Source of the DNA: Melampsora larici-populina 98AG31
Lineage: Eukaryota; Basidiomycota; Pucciniomycetes; Pucciniales; Melampsoraceae
Direction: 5' to 3'
Assembly: GCF_000204055.1 (NCBI RefSeq)
Contig: NW_006768765.1
Span: forward strand, 3,465,818-3,529,817
DNA: 64,000 nt
Under the pieces are notes generated by a model. That model was given only the letters and a program-made list of their open reading frames with translations. It made no database searches and had not been told where the DNA came from. Shown here piece after piece: positions 46,166 through 58,599 of this stretch (within the stretch, counting starts at the first letter, position 1; every line of letters begins with the position of its first letter). The position numbers were made by a program, and so were the translations under genes.

Positions 46166-47595
46166 AGTGTAGGTTTGTTTTGTTAAAAAAGGCCGAGGTT
46201 TCTTACGAAAACGTACTCATCGTAACTTGTTTTTACTGTCCCGAATAGCTCCTCGGTTACCTTGAATGATTGATCTGCACGGTTTCATAGCAAGGTGGTC
46301 GCAACAATTCAGCTGGAAGCAATGTTACTTGGCTCTATACTTCAAGATAACCTTCATTCACCAGATACACAATCGTTCTACATTTTTTGTCAATTCAGTT
46401 TACAACAAATCTTATAAGTTTCGCTCTTTGACATTGAGATCTTGTTTGATGTTTTCAACTTATTGAGCCTTTAGAACTGTTTACTTTCTCTATTTCTCAC
46501 ATTCATTTTAGCTGTTTACAAGTTTTTGGAGTCTCAATTAAATTGTTGTATGGTTTCTCAACATTCTTTTTTTCTCAATCTTAGATAAATGTTGATTCCA
46601 TCATCAAGCAAAATCATCTTCCTCTCAAGGAAAATCATCTAGTTCTTTTGTGTAGTTGATCTTCACTTTTTCACATTCACTTGTCCTTCTTTTCTCTCAA
46701 GACCTGATAGATCCGTTTTGATTATCATTCCTGGCTACCTGTAGTTCTTCGACCATGAAGATTTGTGTGATCCCTGTATCGCTAATGATATCAATCTTGA
46801 TAGATGGAAGCTTAGGCGTGTTTTTTGGATGTCGGATTTGAGTGCAACCAAACCTGAGATGTGTCAGTTACCATGAGATTTTCTCAACAACTTTTACTAT
46901 TGGCCTAGCTCGAGTAACAAGCGTTCAATTTTGTTCCGACAAAGGATGGTTTGCAATTGCTCCTATCACATGGAACTCGGGGGTCAAATGGGGAATTTTG
47001 AGGTTTGGTCGCGCATGTTGGGATGAACTTGCGATTTCTCATCATTCCAAAATCGAACTTCATTTTTGAAAGTTGAAATACACCGGAAAAGGGTTTTAGG
47101 AAAGACAAAAGTTAGAAAGAATCAACAAAGAAATCTCAATCATCTCATGCCTTGTACAACCATGACTTATCTACATTCAGAAGATGCATAAAACCCTATT
47201 CTTATTCTTTTTCTTTCCAAAAAAATAAACCATATATCTCGTTACTTTCTTCAGATCATTCGAATGACTTTGGTGAATTGAGATTTGTTCTACAATATAT
47301 TCTAGGTAGGATTACATCTTCGGTGGTTCGGCTTCTTTATTCATTTTTGAAAACAACAACAATAACGGAGTTTCATATATCTCAATGTGATAGGTCATGG
47401 CTGTACAACGAATAAAAAGATCAATTTTTACTTTTTTGTCAATTCTTTCCTTCAACTCTTGTTTTCTCCCTGAGTATTTCAAATAATGAGAATATTAATC
47501 AAGTTGATCGATTTGGTTAATGATGATGATTTGATAGGTAAAATGAGCTTGAGGGTTAAGTTCTTTAGGTTGAATATCTTTCTCGGTTTGTCGAC
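46166..47595. other. Gene-free region before SEN34
   Basis: T-rich sequence with short frames on both strands (for example 46842-47069 and 47152-47415) that show no domain or splice support. No bounded repeat seen. Confidence 0.4.
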
Positions 47596-48825
47596 TTAAC
47601 CCATACCAGCCCATTCGAGACTGAGATAATCGATCGAACCAGTTTCTGAATCCCAACAAGCTAAGAGATGTGCCTTTTTAACAGCAGTGGCAAGTCGACC
47701 GAATGCAACCAAATCAATAGGATTGATAGAAGTACTAGGTGATTCTATAACAGTACAAGCAAAATGTGAATGAAATCGAAGTGTATCACCTAACAAAACC
47801 CGAATATCAAGAATTAGTCATTGGTTTATCTCAAAAGACTTGAGGATCATAGAAATGATAAAAAACGAAAAGGAAGAAAAAAGTTACCAACCAGGATAAA
47901 CTAGAAAATCACAACCAAATTTAAACCCGATTCCCATATACATTCCTTCTTTCCAAAGCGCCTTGAAAACTTCACAGCGAGCACGTTGATGATCGGTATT
48001 AGGATAAGTCCAAAGTCCAACTTCACGAGCAGATTGAAGATCGGTATAAGTACTGGTCGATGGTTCATAGCAAGGAGAGTTTGATTTCAGTGGTACGGGT
48101 ATATAATAATTGACCTTATTAAGATCTACTTTGGTTTCTTTCTTGGTTTTCAGGTTTGATTCTACTTCAGCTTCTGGATTGAATAATTCATCTTGAATTG
48201 AAGATTTAGTTGAATTTTTGGCCTTTCTTAGTGTAGCTGCACGAGCGATATCTTCACTATAAAGAGCTTCCATTTCTGATTTTCGTTTAGTTTCTAGTTT
48301 GATGACTTCTTGACGTTCTTTAAATATTTCAACATCTCGTTTTTGTTGATACGTTTTGCTTTCCTCTAGTGTTGGTCTTCGATGACTATTACGTTCATCT
48401 ACCAATACTGAAAGGCCTGTGACAGAGTTTTTATAATCCAAAGGTAAGTGGCGATCGATAGTCTTTGAAGATTATAAAATTTGAGATACATACCTAATTC
48501 TACTAATAAGACTACTTCCTCGGGTAAAAGTTGTAAAGGCAAACCAAGAAATACATTTTGTTGTGCAAGTTGTGGTAAAGTACCGGTTAGCATACCACAG
48601 ATATGATGATCTACTCTCAATTGAGCGATATCTATGAAAAACAGACCAATGGAAAACACATGAAGATTAGAATAATGTTGATTTTAGAAAAGGTATGAAA
48701 TTAGATAATTAGAGAACGTTACCATCTATATTCCAAATGTAACCCTTTCCATTTGAGACCGAGATCGGAACTGGTTGGTGGTTTTTTGATAAAGTTAAAA
48801 GTGGTTTAGGTATTAGTTGTGGCAT
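47596..48825 (-). CDS. SEN34: tRNA-splicing endonuclease catalytic subunit Sen34
   Basis: Catalytic subunit of the heterotetrameric endonuclease that cuts introns out of tRNA precursors, thought to make the 3' splice-site cut. Four exons on minus: 48825-48723, 48631-48494, 48416-47892, 47789-47596; phases agree and give 319 aa. The N-terminal domain contains HHICGMLTGTLPQLAQQN and LPLQLLPEEVVLLVELG. A charged, Lys/Glu-rich linker follows (about 95-190). The C-terminal nuclease fold starts near KALWKEGMYMGIGFKFG and holds the triad Tyr254 (LVYPGD), His262 (RFHSHF) and Lys293 (ATAVKK). The Tyr-to-His (8) and His-to-Lys (31) spacings match those I know for human TSEN34. The end LEWAG(M)G also fits. 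A longer upstream reading of exon 3 exists, but only the CACAG acceptor at 48417 gives GLSVLVDER in frame. Confidence 0.9.
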
Positions 48826-50197
48826 GATTAGTGGAAGACCACCAAGAATGAAGGGAAATGTTGAGAAATGAAAAATGAAAATTGGTTACGCTTCGAAATG
48901 TGTGTACAAATTTGAAACCTATTCGGATTTGTTTCTCGAGAGTTGTTTGAAACGGATAATTTGTACATGTACTGTGAAGTCCGAGAATTCCGATTTGTGT
49001 TCTAGCTAGAGTCCTCTAATAGCCTCTAATGATCAACTGCTATCTTTGTCCGCCGGATGAAACTGCGCACGTCTAGAGTATTGAACTGGCAAAATGGACC
49101 ACCACGTACTGAAGTCAACCTTCATCAAATTCCTTGACTCCCGAGTTCAAGATGATAATAAGAACGGGGAGGCGCATACATATCCCAGTTGCACCGAGCT
49201 TTTAATACTGTGATCACATCGAGGTGTGAAGAAGTGAGACACGCGTTCATGACTTTCACCTCCTTCACCGCGGCCATGGTCTTGCTTAGCAAATTCCGCC
49301 TTTCTTTCGTTAACTAGAATCATATCGACCACATGGATCACTGATCTCTGGCTGGCCGGTAGATATGTTAGAGCCAAACACATCCACTGTACTTCAGATA
49401 TTCGTTTCAGTCGATTTCCTTACACGTATGGAATTGTGGATGATTGCGGGACTAACTACGTATTTCTTTACATTTTTCCAGAACATCATACGATACATGC
49501 TTCGTCGAAGTCCGGATAATGAAATACCAGGATGATTGCGTACTTGCTGCTGGCAGCTCACTCAACACCTCGACAGCGCATCCCTATAGCCCACCTAGGA
49601 ACGTTATTCGCATTCCAATCCGATTTCTTGTCGGCTTTAGCTTTGTGTCCCCTGAGCTTCCATATAGCAGCATTTGTGGTCACACAGTCTAAGGTGTTTC
49701 AAGTTTTAGTCAAACTCGCCTGTAATAAGAGGCCATACCAGCTTCGCATCTGGGGCCCCCTCCTTGAGACTCTCTTTATCGAAAACTTGTGCTTGCTTTC
49801 CCTGCAGTTTTTTTGTCCGCAGTTCGTATACCCATCTGCTTGACAAGTGGGAACCATCCACCTCGGATCAAGTGAAGCTTAAAACACCTCCCATCGTGAT
49901 CTCGCGGTCCCTTTCTTTCGTTTATTAGACTTTGTTGGTCTCTGAACAGCTTCAAACTTGGACATCGACGGTCCGCAAGAAGCAAGTCTTAAAAATTATT
50001 GAGACCTGGAAGAGCTCACTCTAGAACATCCACGTTCCGTCACTCGTTCTTCGATAAACCGATTTAGCAGCATCATCTTCAAGGTCTGCCAAGATTCACA
50101 TTTTTCTTTGTCTCGCTGCTATTTTCCGAAGGGTGAACAAGATTATTTACACTCAGCTCCCAGATTCGGTTTTTGGGCTTCATCATACCGTGGAGCT
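48826..50197. other. Gene-free region, probable divergent promoters
   Basis: Lies between SEN34 (minus) and the membrane-protein gene (plus), so it should hold both promoters. Frames at 49147-49383 (minus) and 49532-49843 (plus) show no domain or splice support. An upstream coding exon of the membrane-protein gene could lie near 49950-50190. Confidence 0.4.
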
Positions 50198-52028
50198 ATG
50201 CATCCAATGATGAGTCAAGTCTTGAGAAAGATGACTCGGGAGCGGAGACAGTTTGATCAAGCTGTTGCGCCACCACCTTCAGACACCTCTCACAACAAAA
50301 CCACGAACTCAGCAACTGCAACGTGAGTCAAACAACCCATCCTTGTGCTGCAGATTTTCCGGTGGCTTGCGTGCAAGTAATGAATCAATGAAGCAGCCAA
50401 TCACTGACGATACCTTGAAAAAATGACCTTATTATCACAGCAAAAATGCTGGCAGCCTGACGAATGAGCAACGATCAACCAATGAGACACGAAAGTCATC
50501 AGAACAGGTTTCCTCAAGTCACCCCTCTCGTACTTCACACATATCCCAGTCTCAATCCACACCTAGCAACAGGACAGCTTCCAGAGATCAAACTAATTCC
50601 AAAGATGAATCCTCGTCCACGAACCACACTCAATCGAAAGATTCGAGGATTCTTAGCGGCCAGATCGACTCCAAAAATCAAACTACAACTGATGACACCA
50701 CAGGAAATTTTACGACGAAGAATTCATCAATAGTGACACCTACCAGCGATTTGAACTCCAACCACTCACAGTCTCTATCAAATTCTTCAGTGACCGAGTC
50801 TATGGCGATACTTCGAGATCAAACGCACTCAGATGGACTACATCCTGTCCCCAACATCACATCCTCCACTGGCGGATTTCAAACCCAATCAGAAACAAGT
50901 CCGATTGAATCTCATCAAAAAACGTCGGCAGGTGCGATTTGTGGAATTGTATTTGGAATTCTGCTAGGTATCATCTTGCTAGGACTCTTGAGTTTCCTTC
51001 CAAGGTGGTACAAGAGTAAATATGGTTACCGCCGTGGAATTCGACGTCACATCAGAAACCAAAGCTCAACCGATAGTAATCGAGCTGTTCGCGACAGAAC
51101 TTCGTTCACTGCTCAGTTCGGGGCTCATGATCCTTTCGCAGGGCCACCATCAACCTCCATCAGAAAATTAGACGCTTTTCCCCGAAGTGACACTGTTGGT
51201 TCTTTCAATCTAGGTAAAACCTTAAGTCGAAGTCCAAACTATTTAATACCAGGCCGACCCGATCTTAAGCCATCAATCTCGCCACCCATGATCGAGGATC
51301 CACTGCCTATTATGCATCGCTCTCTATCAAGTCATTCAAACGGAATGCCAGTTTCTTGTATGTCAGCTGTAGTCAAGAGGATGTCGAGTACCATTAGAAG
51401 CCCTTCCTCTCGGACTAATTTCCCGACCAAGAGAGAATCATGGACCAGAGATCCTTATCACCGACGCGGGAGCATCCTTTCCATAAGAAATCCAGACATT
51501 CATGAAGATCAAATCACGGATCAAGATCATGAGGAACAGAAAAAACGGTTTGAGATACCAAAGCTACATACTTCACCTTCATCCGATTTACACTATCAAG
51601 ATCTTCCTGTCGGATCTACTCTCCATAGTCAGGAGCACATTGCTTCACGGCCTGGTTTCCAGTATCTCCATCCAGAAGTTCCGAATCGACTGAGTCCATG
51701 GGCTATGCATAGTCTCAGTAATGAATCATCTTCGTACGCTCAAGATTCGACTCCAATCGATATAGATGAAGGCGAGGCAGTATTTTGCAATTCTGATCTC
51801 ATGACGAGCACACAAGCAGCGATTGACGCGCACCTTAGTTATCTCTCTAAATCATCTCGATATTCACAGGATAGCGAAGTGAGGGAAAGATTAGAGGTTG
51901 AATCTCCTACGGATCCAGCTGTACGATCTGTTACACCAAACTCATTGGTGTTTGTATCTTTTGGTGCTGGTCGTCATTCAAGATATTCGGAAAGAAGTCG
52001 TATGTCTTTCGATACGGGTGAAATCTAA
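50198..52028 (+). CDS. Ser/Thr-rich single-pass membrane protein (hypothetical)
   Basis: No family recognised. Two exons, 50198-50322 and 50441-52028 (GTGAGT donor, TCACAG acceptor, phases agree), give 570 aa. Residues 1-200 are extremely rich in Ser, Thr, Asn and Gln with many N-x-S/T sites, like a glycosylated outside stalk. A single hydrophobic segment follows at about 204-228 (AICGIVFGILLGIILLGLLS), then a basic stop-transfer patch (RWYKSKYGYRRGIRRH). The 340-residue inner tail is Ser/Pro/Arg-rich with no recognisable domain. This is the layout of fungal wall-stress sensors and mucin-like proteins, but I see no WSC Cys pattern. No signal peptide is visible at this ATG; a signal-bearing exon may lie upstream, and the open frame itself extends to about 50108 without an ATG. 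Confidence 0.7.
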
Positions 52029-53622
52029 AGAACTCAGATCAGAATACATACTGCATGTTCACTAAATACAAGGAATAGATATTATTTTTTCGTTTGATCA
52101 TTTCTTTTCTTCGTCATTATATATAGCTGAATAAACCCAGCGCATTACGCTTATTACTTTCTTTTTTCGACATATGTGGCTCATGTACCAGAGCATAATA
52201 GTTTCTTGTCACTATCGTTACAAACTTTCTTTTGAAGAGTTCATTCATTTCATCACCAACTCTTGCTTAAATACACTAGGCATAAAAGCACCTTCAGATT
52301 CTGTGACATTCCAGGGCACCCACTGATTTTGTCTCCTGAGAGTTCCACCGTGTAAGAACTTGTGAATAACAATCAGCTTGGATGAAAGGTCGCCAGTTGT
52401 CCCTTGAAGTCGTGATAGTTTTATGTCTCAGTACAACAACTTGAAGATGACATTCCCGGGTTCTTTGATTCTTTATAGTTCACTCACAATCTAATGAACA
52501 ATGAGATATTTTTAGAAGAGTCTAAGACAGGGATGAGTAGAGCTTGTCTGACAATTCCCAAATCCTGCAACCTCATCTGAAGATCCTGAAGATAATTGCA
52601 TGACTCCAAATGTGAATAAAGGGTTCCATCTAATCCTGATTTCTAGGATTGATCTGATTGTTTTGGAGACAATATTCATTGCAAAGAACCGGGTTACTCC
52701 AGAGACTTAGACAACATGGATATTTCAGCACTAATCCACATGTAAAAGACTTACCTGGATAATCAAATGGCTTGGATCAAAGGTTGATAAAAGTTACCTT
52801 TTCAAAATCATAAAAGTGAAAAGTTTAATTTCACAAAATTCATTTTTAGTTGGATTGATTTCTATAAGCTGAAACAAATAATAGGGGGGTTCAAGTTGAT
52901 ATTTTTGTGCTAAATTCAGCAAAATGTAGTTGCTTGCATTGAGTGAAGTTCAATTTGGCTAAAAAGTGACTAAGATTTTATGCACTTTTGCCTCCCAGCC
53001 CTCCAGATAATTTTTTTTGGAAGATAAAATTGCTAGGAATGTGCTACTCAGGTGGGGCTTTCCAATAGTATTTTCAAAATTCAATTTTTAAACAACATTT
53101 TGATACATGGACAGTTGCATTTCAGGCATATTTCCAACTTCAATCCTGCTAATTTTAAGATTAGAATTTTTGTCAAACAGCCCTGCTCAATAGGTGGCTT
53201 GTTTTTTTGATCCATGAAAACAAGCACCTTACCAAGTTAAAGCAAGCATAATAGGGCAGTTCCAAGGAATTAATCTGAGGCTTTGTTTGGCCCCAAAGAT
53301 TCCTTCGGATCAATTACTCAGATGCCGTGTCCAGGACTATTGTCATCCCAGGATACCTCGGATTTTCCATTCCAAGGCAACTTTGTTGGTGGTGCCAACT
53401 ACTTCAAAGTCATTCCCAACTTCATGATACAAAAAACTCTTTCTGTGATGACAATCTGATCACTTCTCTGATCACTTCTCCTAAATGAAAATCTGAACAA
53501 GAGACCAAACACAAAATAAGCAGGACAAGAAACTTCAAAGATCATTTTGCAGTATTTAAAACAACAACAGGAGATAGGAAAAAAACGATATGATAGATAT
53601 GAAAAAATGCGGTGTCATAAGC
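52029..53622. other. Gene-free region between convergent genes
   Basis: Lies between the 3' ends of the membrane-protein gene and BCKDHB. No supported gene. Near 53340-53394 the sequence CCTCGGATTTTCC...GTTGGTGGTG resembles the right end of the CCTCGGA-rich foldback at 59069-59274, so an old relic of that family may lie here. The tandem phrase TGATCACTTCTC occurs twice near 53458. Confidence 0.4.
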
Positions 53623-55560
53623 TTAATACTGAGCTGTCTCAATCAAAGCGTCCAAAATCCTGATCTGATCAGGTACCTATTTACAAAACCGCATCAGGTT
53701 GATCAGTCTCCAGTCTTTTTTTGCTTTGTGTCCATATCGAACAGCCAATGAACAAATGAGATATCACAAAATTACTCACATAGAGTTTTTCAAAAACCAA
53801 TGGAAATGGAGTATCCCATCCGCACACCCTCTTCACCGGTGCTTCTAGCCTAAAAAACAAGATGCGTATTGGACTTCATCAGGAATGGTGATCCAACAAA
53901 AGCTCAGTGTCAAAACAATTCTTACTGACCTCGAGAAGCAATGTTCTTGGATCCGAGCCGCAACTTCAGCACCTATACCACCATTTCTCGCAGCCTCATG
54001 AACGATTACACATCTTCCAGTCTTCTTCACACTCTCAATAACTGTTTCTTGATCGAAAGGGATAACCGTCCGAAGATCAATAAGCTCGATCTTTAAATTC
54101 CTCAATTCTTTTGGTACAAGATCTTCAATTTCTTTAGGTGGTCGTTTCAACATAGCCATTGCCAGTTCGCAAGTGTAGATTGTTGAACCGTATGAGATTA
54201 AGGTGATGTCACTTCCTGATTCAAGAATGTCTGCCTTTCCTAGTGGTAATTCATAATCTCCTGATGGGACGTATTCAACTGATGATCTATAAAGGATTTT
54301 GGGTTCAAAAAATAAAACCGGATTCGGATCTCGGATCGATGAGAGTAATAAACCTTTAGCTTGACTCGGTGATCTGGGGATGACTACCTTTGTGAAATGA
54401 CAAAGCATTGATATCAAGCGATCAGATTGCTTGTATAAAGACGTATTCAACTAGCTTCTTATCCCAGACTTACTTTTAATCCTGCTGCTTGTTGAAAATA
54501 ACCTTCAGGGCTTTGAGAATGATATAGAGCACCATGACCCACAGCCATCGTAGGGGCTCTGATAGTCAAGTGACCACAATCATAATCTCCACCACTACGA
54601 TACCTAAGCTTTGCAGCTTCATTGACGATCTGATCAAAAGCAGGAAAGATACTATCGAGGGCGATTGACATCAATCTTCGAACTAGGAGAGTCTAGATGG
54701 AGTAAGTAAGAGAAGGTGACTAACTAATCTCCAAATTGGATCTCTGCAATAGCTGTGTGACCCATGGCTGCTAAGCCGATTCCAAAACCTGCGATACCCT
54801 GTTCGCTAGTTGGTACATGAAACGTTGATTTGATAGATATGGAAAATGAAAAAGGGAGAAACCGATCTCAGAAAAGTCATTCCTAAAAATCTGTCCATTC
54901 ATAACTAAAACTCACGTTAATGGCGTATTAAACACACGTTCTGGTCCGAACTCATCTGCCAATCCCATCGTACATCTATTGAGAACAAAAGGATGAGTGT
55001 TGAAAGTACAGAAAAGGGTCAAATCAAAACATTCAGCCATAATTAGAGTTCATGGTTTGAATCAGCTTTTTTTCTTTGTATCTCATGTAAAACTGAAAGA
55101 GGCGCAATTGAAATTTTGATTTTGTTGTACCTTACCTGAAGACGCCACCAAAAGCTACATCTTCACCAAAGACTACTGCTTTATCATCTTTTTGTAAAAC
55201 GATCGACATAGCTTCACGTATAGCTTGAAACATACTGAAAAGTAATCATAAATTAAGTCAGTGGTACTTTTTCTTTGATTCTTTTCAGGTTTCTTTTTAC
55301 ATTTACTTCATCTTTGTAGGTTCTTGTGATACATCAAGGTTTCTTGGATCCATTTTATGTACATTTGAAGTAGGTAATAATTTTAATGAAGCTTCTGGTG
55401 TATGAAAAAGATGTTGAGATGTGAAAAAAGTTGGATAATCATCTTTTGGATTGGTTTGTTGTTGTGATTGGATTAATCTTCGGTTTAAATTCTGAGGACT
55501 TCTTTGTTGAATAAGATTTCTAAGACTCAAGATATTCTTTGTTCGATTCATTAGTGACAT
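53623..55560 (-). CDS. BCKDHB: Branched-chain 2-oxoacid dehydrogenase E1 beta subunit
   Basis: Beta chain of the thiamine-diphosphate-dependent E1 of the mitochondrial complex that decarboxylates keto acids from Leu, Ile and Val. Eight exons on minus: 55560-55307, 55234-55136, 54975-54916, 54805-54725, 54651-54474, 54387-53930, 53849-53780, 53676-53623; every phase agrees and the product is 417 aa. The N-terminal 80 residues are Arg/Gln/Ser-rich, as in a mitochondrial presequence. Strong family blocks follow: [102 protein letters not shown], and [14 protein letters not shown]. The end [20 protein letters not shown] and the short last exon [17 protein letters not shown] match the family. All introns are GT-AG. 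The start is the ATG giving MSLMNRTKN; an open frame runs further upstream with no better start. Confidence 0.95.
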
Positions 55561-56135
55561 TTTTGAGGAACTATGATGGACGAGGAAGGTGAAGGTTGCG
55601 ATAAGAGAGTAAGCTTTAACGGAGGAGAGGCATTTATGTAAGAGAGCGTGCGAGGTTAAGCATGACATCAGCGCGGTTCGGATGTCCACCCTGCCGATCC
55701 AACACGCCTGCCCGTCCCGGCAAGACATTTATGCCAAGAGGTTTGTATTGGCAGATCGGTCCCGGACCCAGTGGGGCGCAGGGGGCTGCATTCTGCTGCA
55801 TTTCAATTCCAATGGCTCAAAGAATTCAATTCATTCTTAGCTCAAGTATAGTCAAGGATCCTCAAAGATCATGTACATTTATTTTAATTTTATTCCGATG
55901 CGCTTGAGTGATAAGCTTCTTCTTTTAATCCAATTACAATTTATCATCATGAACAGCGCGGTATGATCTTCTGAAGTACAGGCATCAATCTACATAGCTT
56001 TGTTTAGATAGATCAAGGCAATGGCAGTCCCAAAGTAACATTCTTTGAATTCAAGAAGTAAGCGTGCAACGACCGGCTCGTAAATACGGAGGCTTTTTAA
56101 CCATTTTTGAGCAGCTCATATGTTGTAAAGGGTGT
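55561..56135. other. Spacer, BCKDHB promoter side
   Basis: Lies upstream of BCKDHB and downstream of the zinc-cluster gene, both on minus. No gene or repeat seen; the frame at 55662-55907 is unsupported. Confidence 0.4.
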
Positions 56136-56706
56136 TCAGGGAGATTGTTCGATTACTTCAATCTTGAAGTTAGTTCCCGCAGCTTCGATTTGGCATGAGT
56201 CGGTAATCGAGTCGACGGTGATTCTCATTCCACCACTCATAATTTGGCATGAATTGGGAGTGGATAGTTTTCCAGGTGATTCGAATAAGGGCAAAGCTGG
56301 TTTTGATGAAGGGGTTGAGGCTAATTTGGAGGGCAAAGATGATGATGTTGGAAAGACCGAGGTGGATGAGTTGGATGAGATGGGGGGTGAGGCGAGTGAG
56401 GAGTCCGAGGGCTTCGTATCGTAAGAATAAGGCTCAAAGTGAGAGTATTTGTGCTTCTCTTCGAATGAAAGGGCAGTAGCCCAATCTGGTCGAACTCCGT
56501 CTGGAGAAAATTGACCCATCAGACCCTCTTTCATTTCATGACAGACAAAAGAAGAAGACTTTACCGCATGATCTCTTGGTACTCCGACAGTGATCACAAG
56601 CTCTTAATCGCTTTGTGTTCAACTTGTCATTTTTCAGGTCTTCCCAGGTGCACTCTTGATCAGTTTCGTAACATCTTGAACATGGGATAGGAACTTCAAT
56701 GGTCAT
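56136..56706 (-). CDS. Small zinc-cluster (Zn2Cys6-type) protein
   Basis: Two exons on minus, 56706-56565 and 56500-56136, joined over a 64-nt intron (GTAAAG donor, TTCTCCAG acceptor, phase 1), give 168 aa. Residues 9-47 carry six Cys as C-x2-C-x6-C, a 17-residue spacer, then C-x2-C-x6-C (CSRCYETDQEC and CDHCRSTKRSCDG). That is the Zn(II)2Cys6 pattern with a long spacer. The basic half that normally comes first (ACDxCRxRKxxCD) is second here. The rest is Ser/Pro-rich and low in complexity with no middle homology region, so it is far smaller than classical Gal4-type regulators. It may act in the nucleus as a small DNA-binding protein, but the function is not known. It is divergent from the YeeE/YedE-type transporter, with about 600 bp between the starts. 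Confidence 0.68.
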
Positions 56707-57301
56707 TTCGATGAATGGTTTAGACTTCTATGAGAATGAGACAAATAGAAAAGTTGAATCTTCAAGGAGAATGTGATAGAAAATTCAATATTAAAGGAGA
56801 GGTGAATGTTTAGGGAGCCACATCTTTTACAAAGCTATGTATTGGGATTAGGATATTTATATTGTTCTGATTATTTGAGACCTCGCGAGTAGGAAACGAG
56901 GACCCAAATATCAAGCTTCTGATATCGCTGAGCAAGATACACATGATCAATAATATATTTAAGCAATTTGATTGCTCAGGACTCAGCAATCATGAAAGTG
57001 TGATTGTATGTACTTTGCCGTGAGGCTGAATGGTGCAAAATTTTGGAACAACAAAGATTCAAGCATACACAAAACATTTGGATTTGTTCGGATACATAAT
57101 GCTTGTGATCATACAAAGTGAATAAGTCATGGTTTCAAATTCTGCCATGAATCGGTGCCCGTTGAATGAGGTTGCATTCTGAAGGCACTCATGTCACACA
57201 TATTACACGATAATGTGACAGGCCGTGATCACAACTTTCGCTCTGGTCCACTTTCACATCGCATCAACAAAGTAAAGTGTTCTCATCAAAACGACCTTAC
57301 A
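56707..57301. promoter_or_regulatory. Shared divergent promoter region
   Basis: This 595-bp stretch separates the start of the zinc-cluster gene (minus) from that of the YeeE/YedE-type gene (plus). It is AT-rich and has several short palindromic words (for example near 56900-56950). No specific binding site can be named. A non-conserved in-frame extension of the transporter begins at ATG 57191. Confidence 0.4.
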
Positions 57302-58599
57302 ATGGAAATACTTCAAAAGCTGGAACTACCTTTAATCGGTGGTGCTTTCCTCGCTGCTGCTTCTAGCTCATTACTGTACGATTACGGTCGTGTACTAGGC
57401 TGCTCAGGCGCCATCCACTCACTTCTCAGTGGTACTTATCAATCCAATAAATTAGCTCTTGTTCTTGGCCTTACGTTTGGTGGTAGTGGTATCAGGATCG
57501 GTTTACCCTTCTTGGAAAAGTCTTTATCGAGGTCTTTTTTTGATACCTCTGTTCTATTACATGCAAACCATTGGCAAGTTCTGTCGATTCTTGGTCTTTC
57601 TGGTTTGCTGGTCGGCGCTGGATCAAAGATTGGTTCGGGCTGCACGTCTGGTATGTTACTGGTTTGAATTTATCTTGTCTTCAATTGCTTAATCCAAAAT
57701 ATCCATAACCTACCCACTCTTTGTTGACCGTGATGGGTCGCTCGATTGTAGGTCATATGTTATGCGGAATGGCTCGTGGTAGCAAACGTAGCTGGGCAGC
57801 CACTATGGTCTTCTTTCCTGTCGCTATCTTGACCCATCGAATCATCAAACCTTTCCTATACGCTCTATTGCCTCAAAGCCATTCCATCAATCATGTCGCT
57901 TTCGAATCCAAGCTCGCACCACTCGCGATCTTCCTTCTAGGATCTCCTTATCTTCTTTACCACCTACTTAAACTTACGGCATCATCCAAACGATTCGAAT
58001 TTCTTCGTACTGCTCTCCTTGGTGCTACTTTCGCATCTGGTTTAGCACTTTCGGGAATGACTCGACCATCAGTTGTATTGGGCTTCTTCGACTTTTTCTT
58101 ACCATTTTGGGATCCTAGTCTATTGGGAGTTGCTCTCGCAGGTCTAGGAACCAATATCTTAGTATATCTAGCCGTAGTGAAACCTAAAGTTATCAAATGG
58201 AACAGATTGAAAGAAGAAATTTCGAAAGCTGATGATTTGACAATTGAAGGCTTAAGACAATCATTCCTCGTTCATGCTCCAAACAGCTGTGTACAATCTG
58301 AATGGCAATTACCTGAACTCTCGAACACTACAATCGATCGTAAATTGATTTTAGGAAGTGCACTTTTTGGAATGGGATGGGGGTAGGTTTGATTGTGCTC
58401 TGTTTTTTTGTTCTTGTTTTATTGGTTATGACTGATATGAGATTTGATTTGGATGAGGAACAGATTGGCAGGAATTTGTCCAGGACCTGGTTTAGTTTCA
58501 TTAGGTGCTTATCCACTTTCACTTGGGATTTGGAGTTGGATTGCGGGATTTCTAGTGGCTGGAAAACTTGCTTCAGTTGAATCACGACTTCGAATGTAA
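57302..58599 (+). CDS. YeeE/YedE family (sulfur) transporter
   Basis: Polytopic membrane protein of the family that includes bacterial thiosulfate importers (YeeE/TsuA). Three exons, 57302-57650, 57752-58382 and 58464-58599 (GTATGT and GTAGGT donors, phases 1 and 2), give 371 aa. It has about nine to ten hydrophobic helices. The family's two conserved Gly/Cys loops are present: GAGSKIGSGCTSGHMLCGMAR, which crosses intron 1, and GMGWGLAGICPGPGLVSLG, which crosses intron 2. An inner motif GMTRPSVVLGFFDF matches the GM-x-P-x-K/V-GFLD block. Both conserved Cys expected to relay sulfur are present. I chose ATG 57302 because the family starts close to the first helix; ATG 57191 would add 37 polar residues. 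No N-terminal targeting sequence is clear. The substrate is inferred from the family only. Confidence 0.85.

Noticed and set aside
56107..56479. Plus-strand frames of 105 and 76 aa
   Set aside because: They are antisense shadows of the zinc-cluster gene's Ser/Pro-rich exon 2.
56528..56564. A 37-nt intron in the zinc-cluster gene (acceptor AAAG)
   Set aside because: Too short for fungal splicing. A 64-nt intron ending TTCTCCAG keeps the same frame and has a pyrimidine tract.
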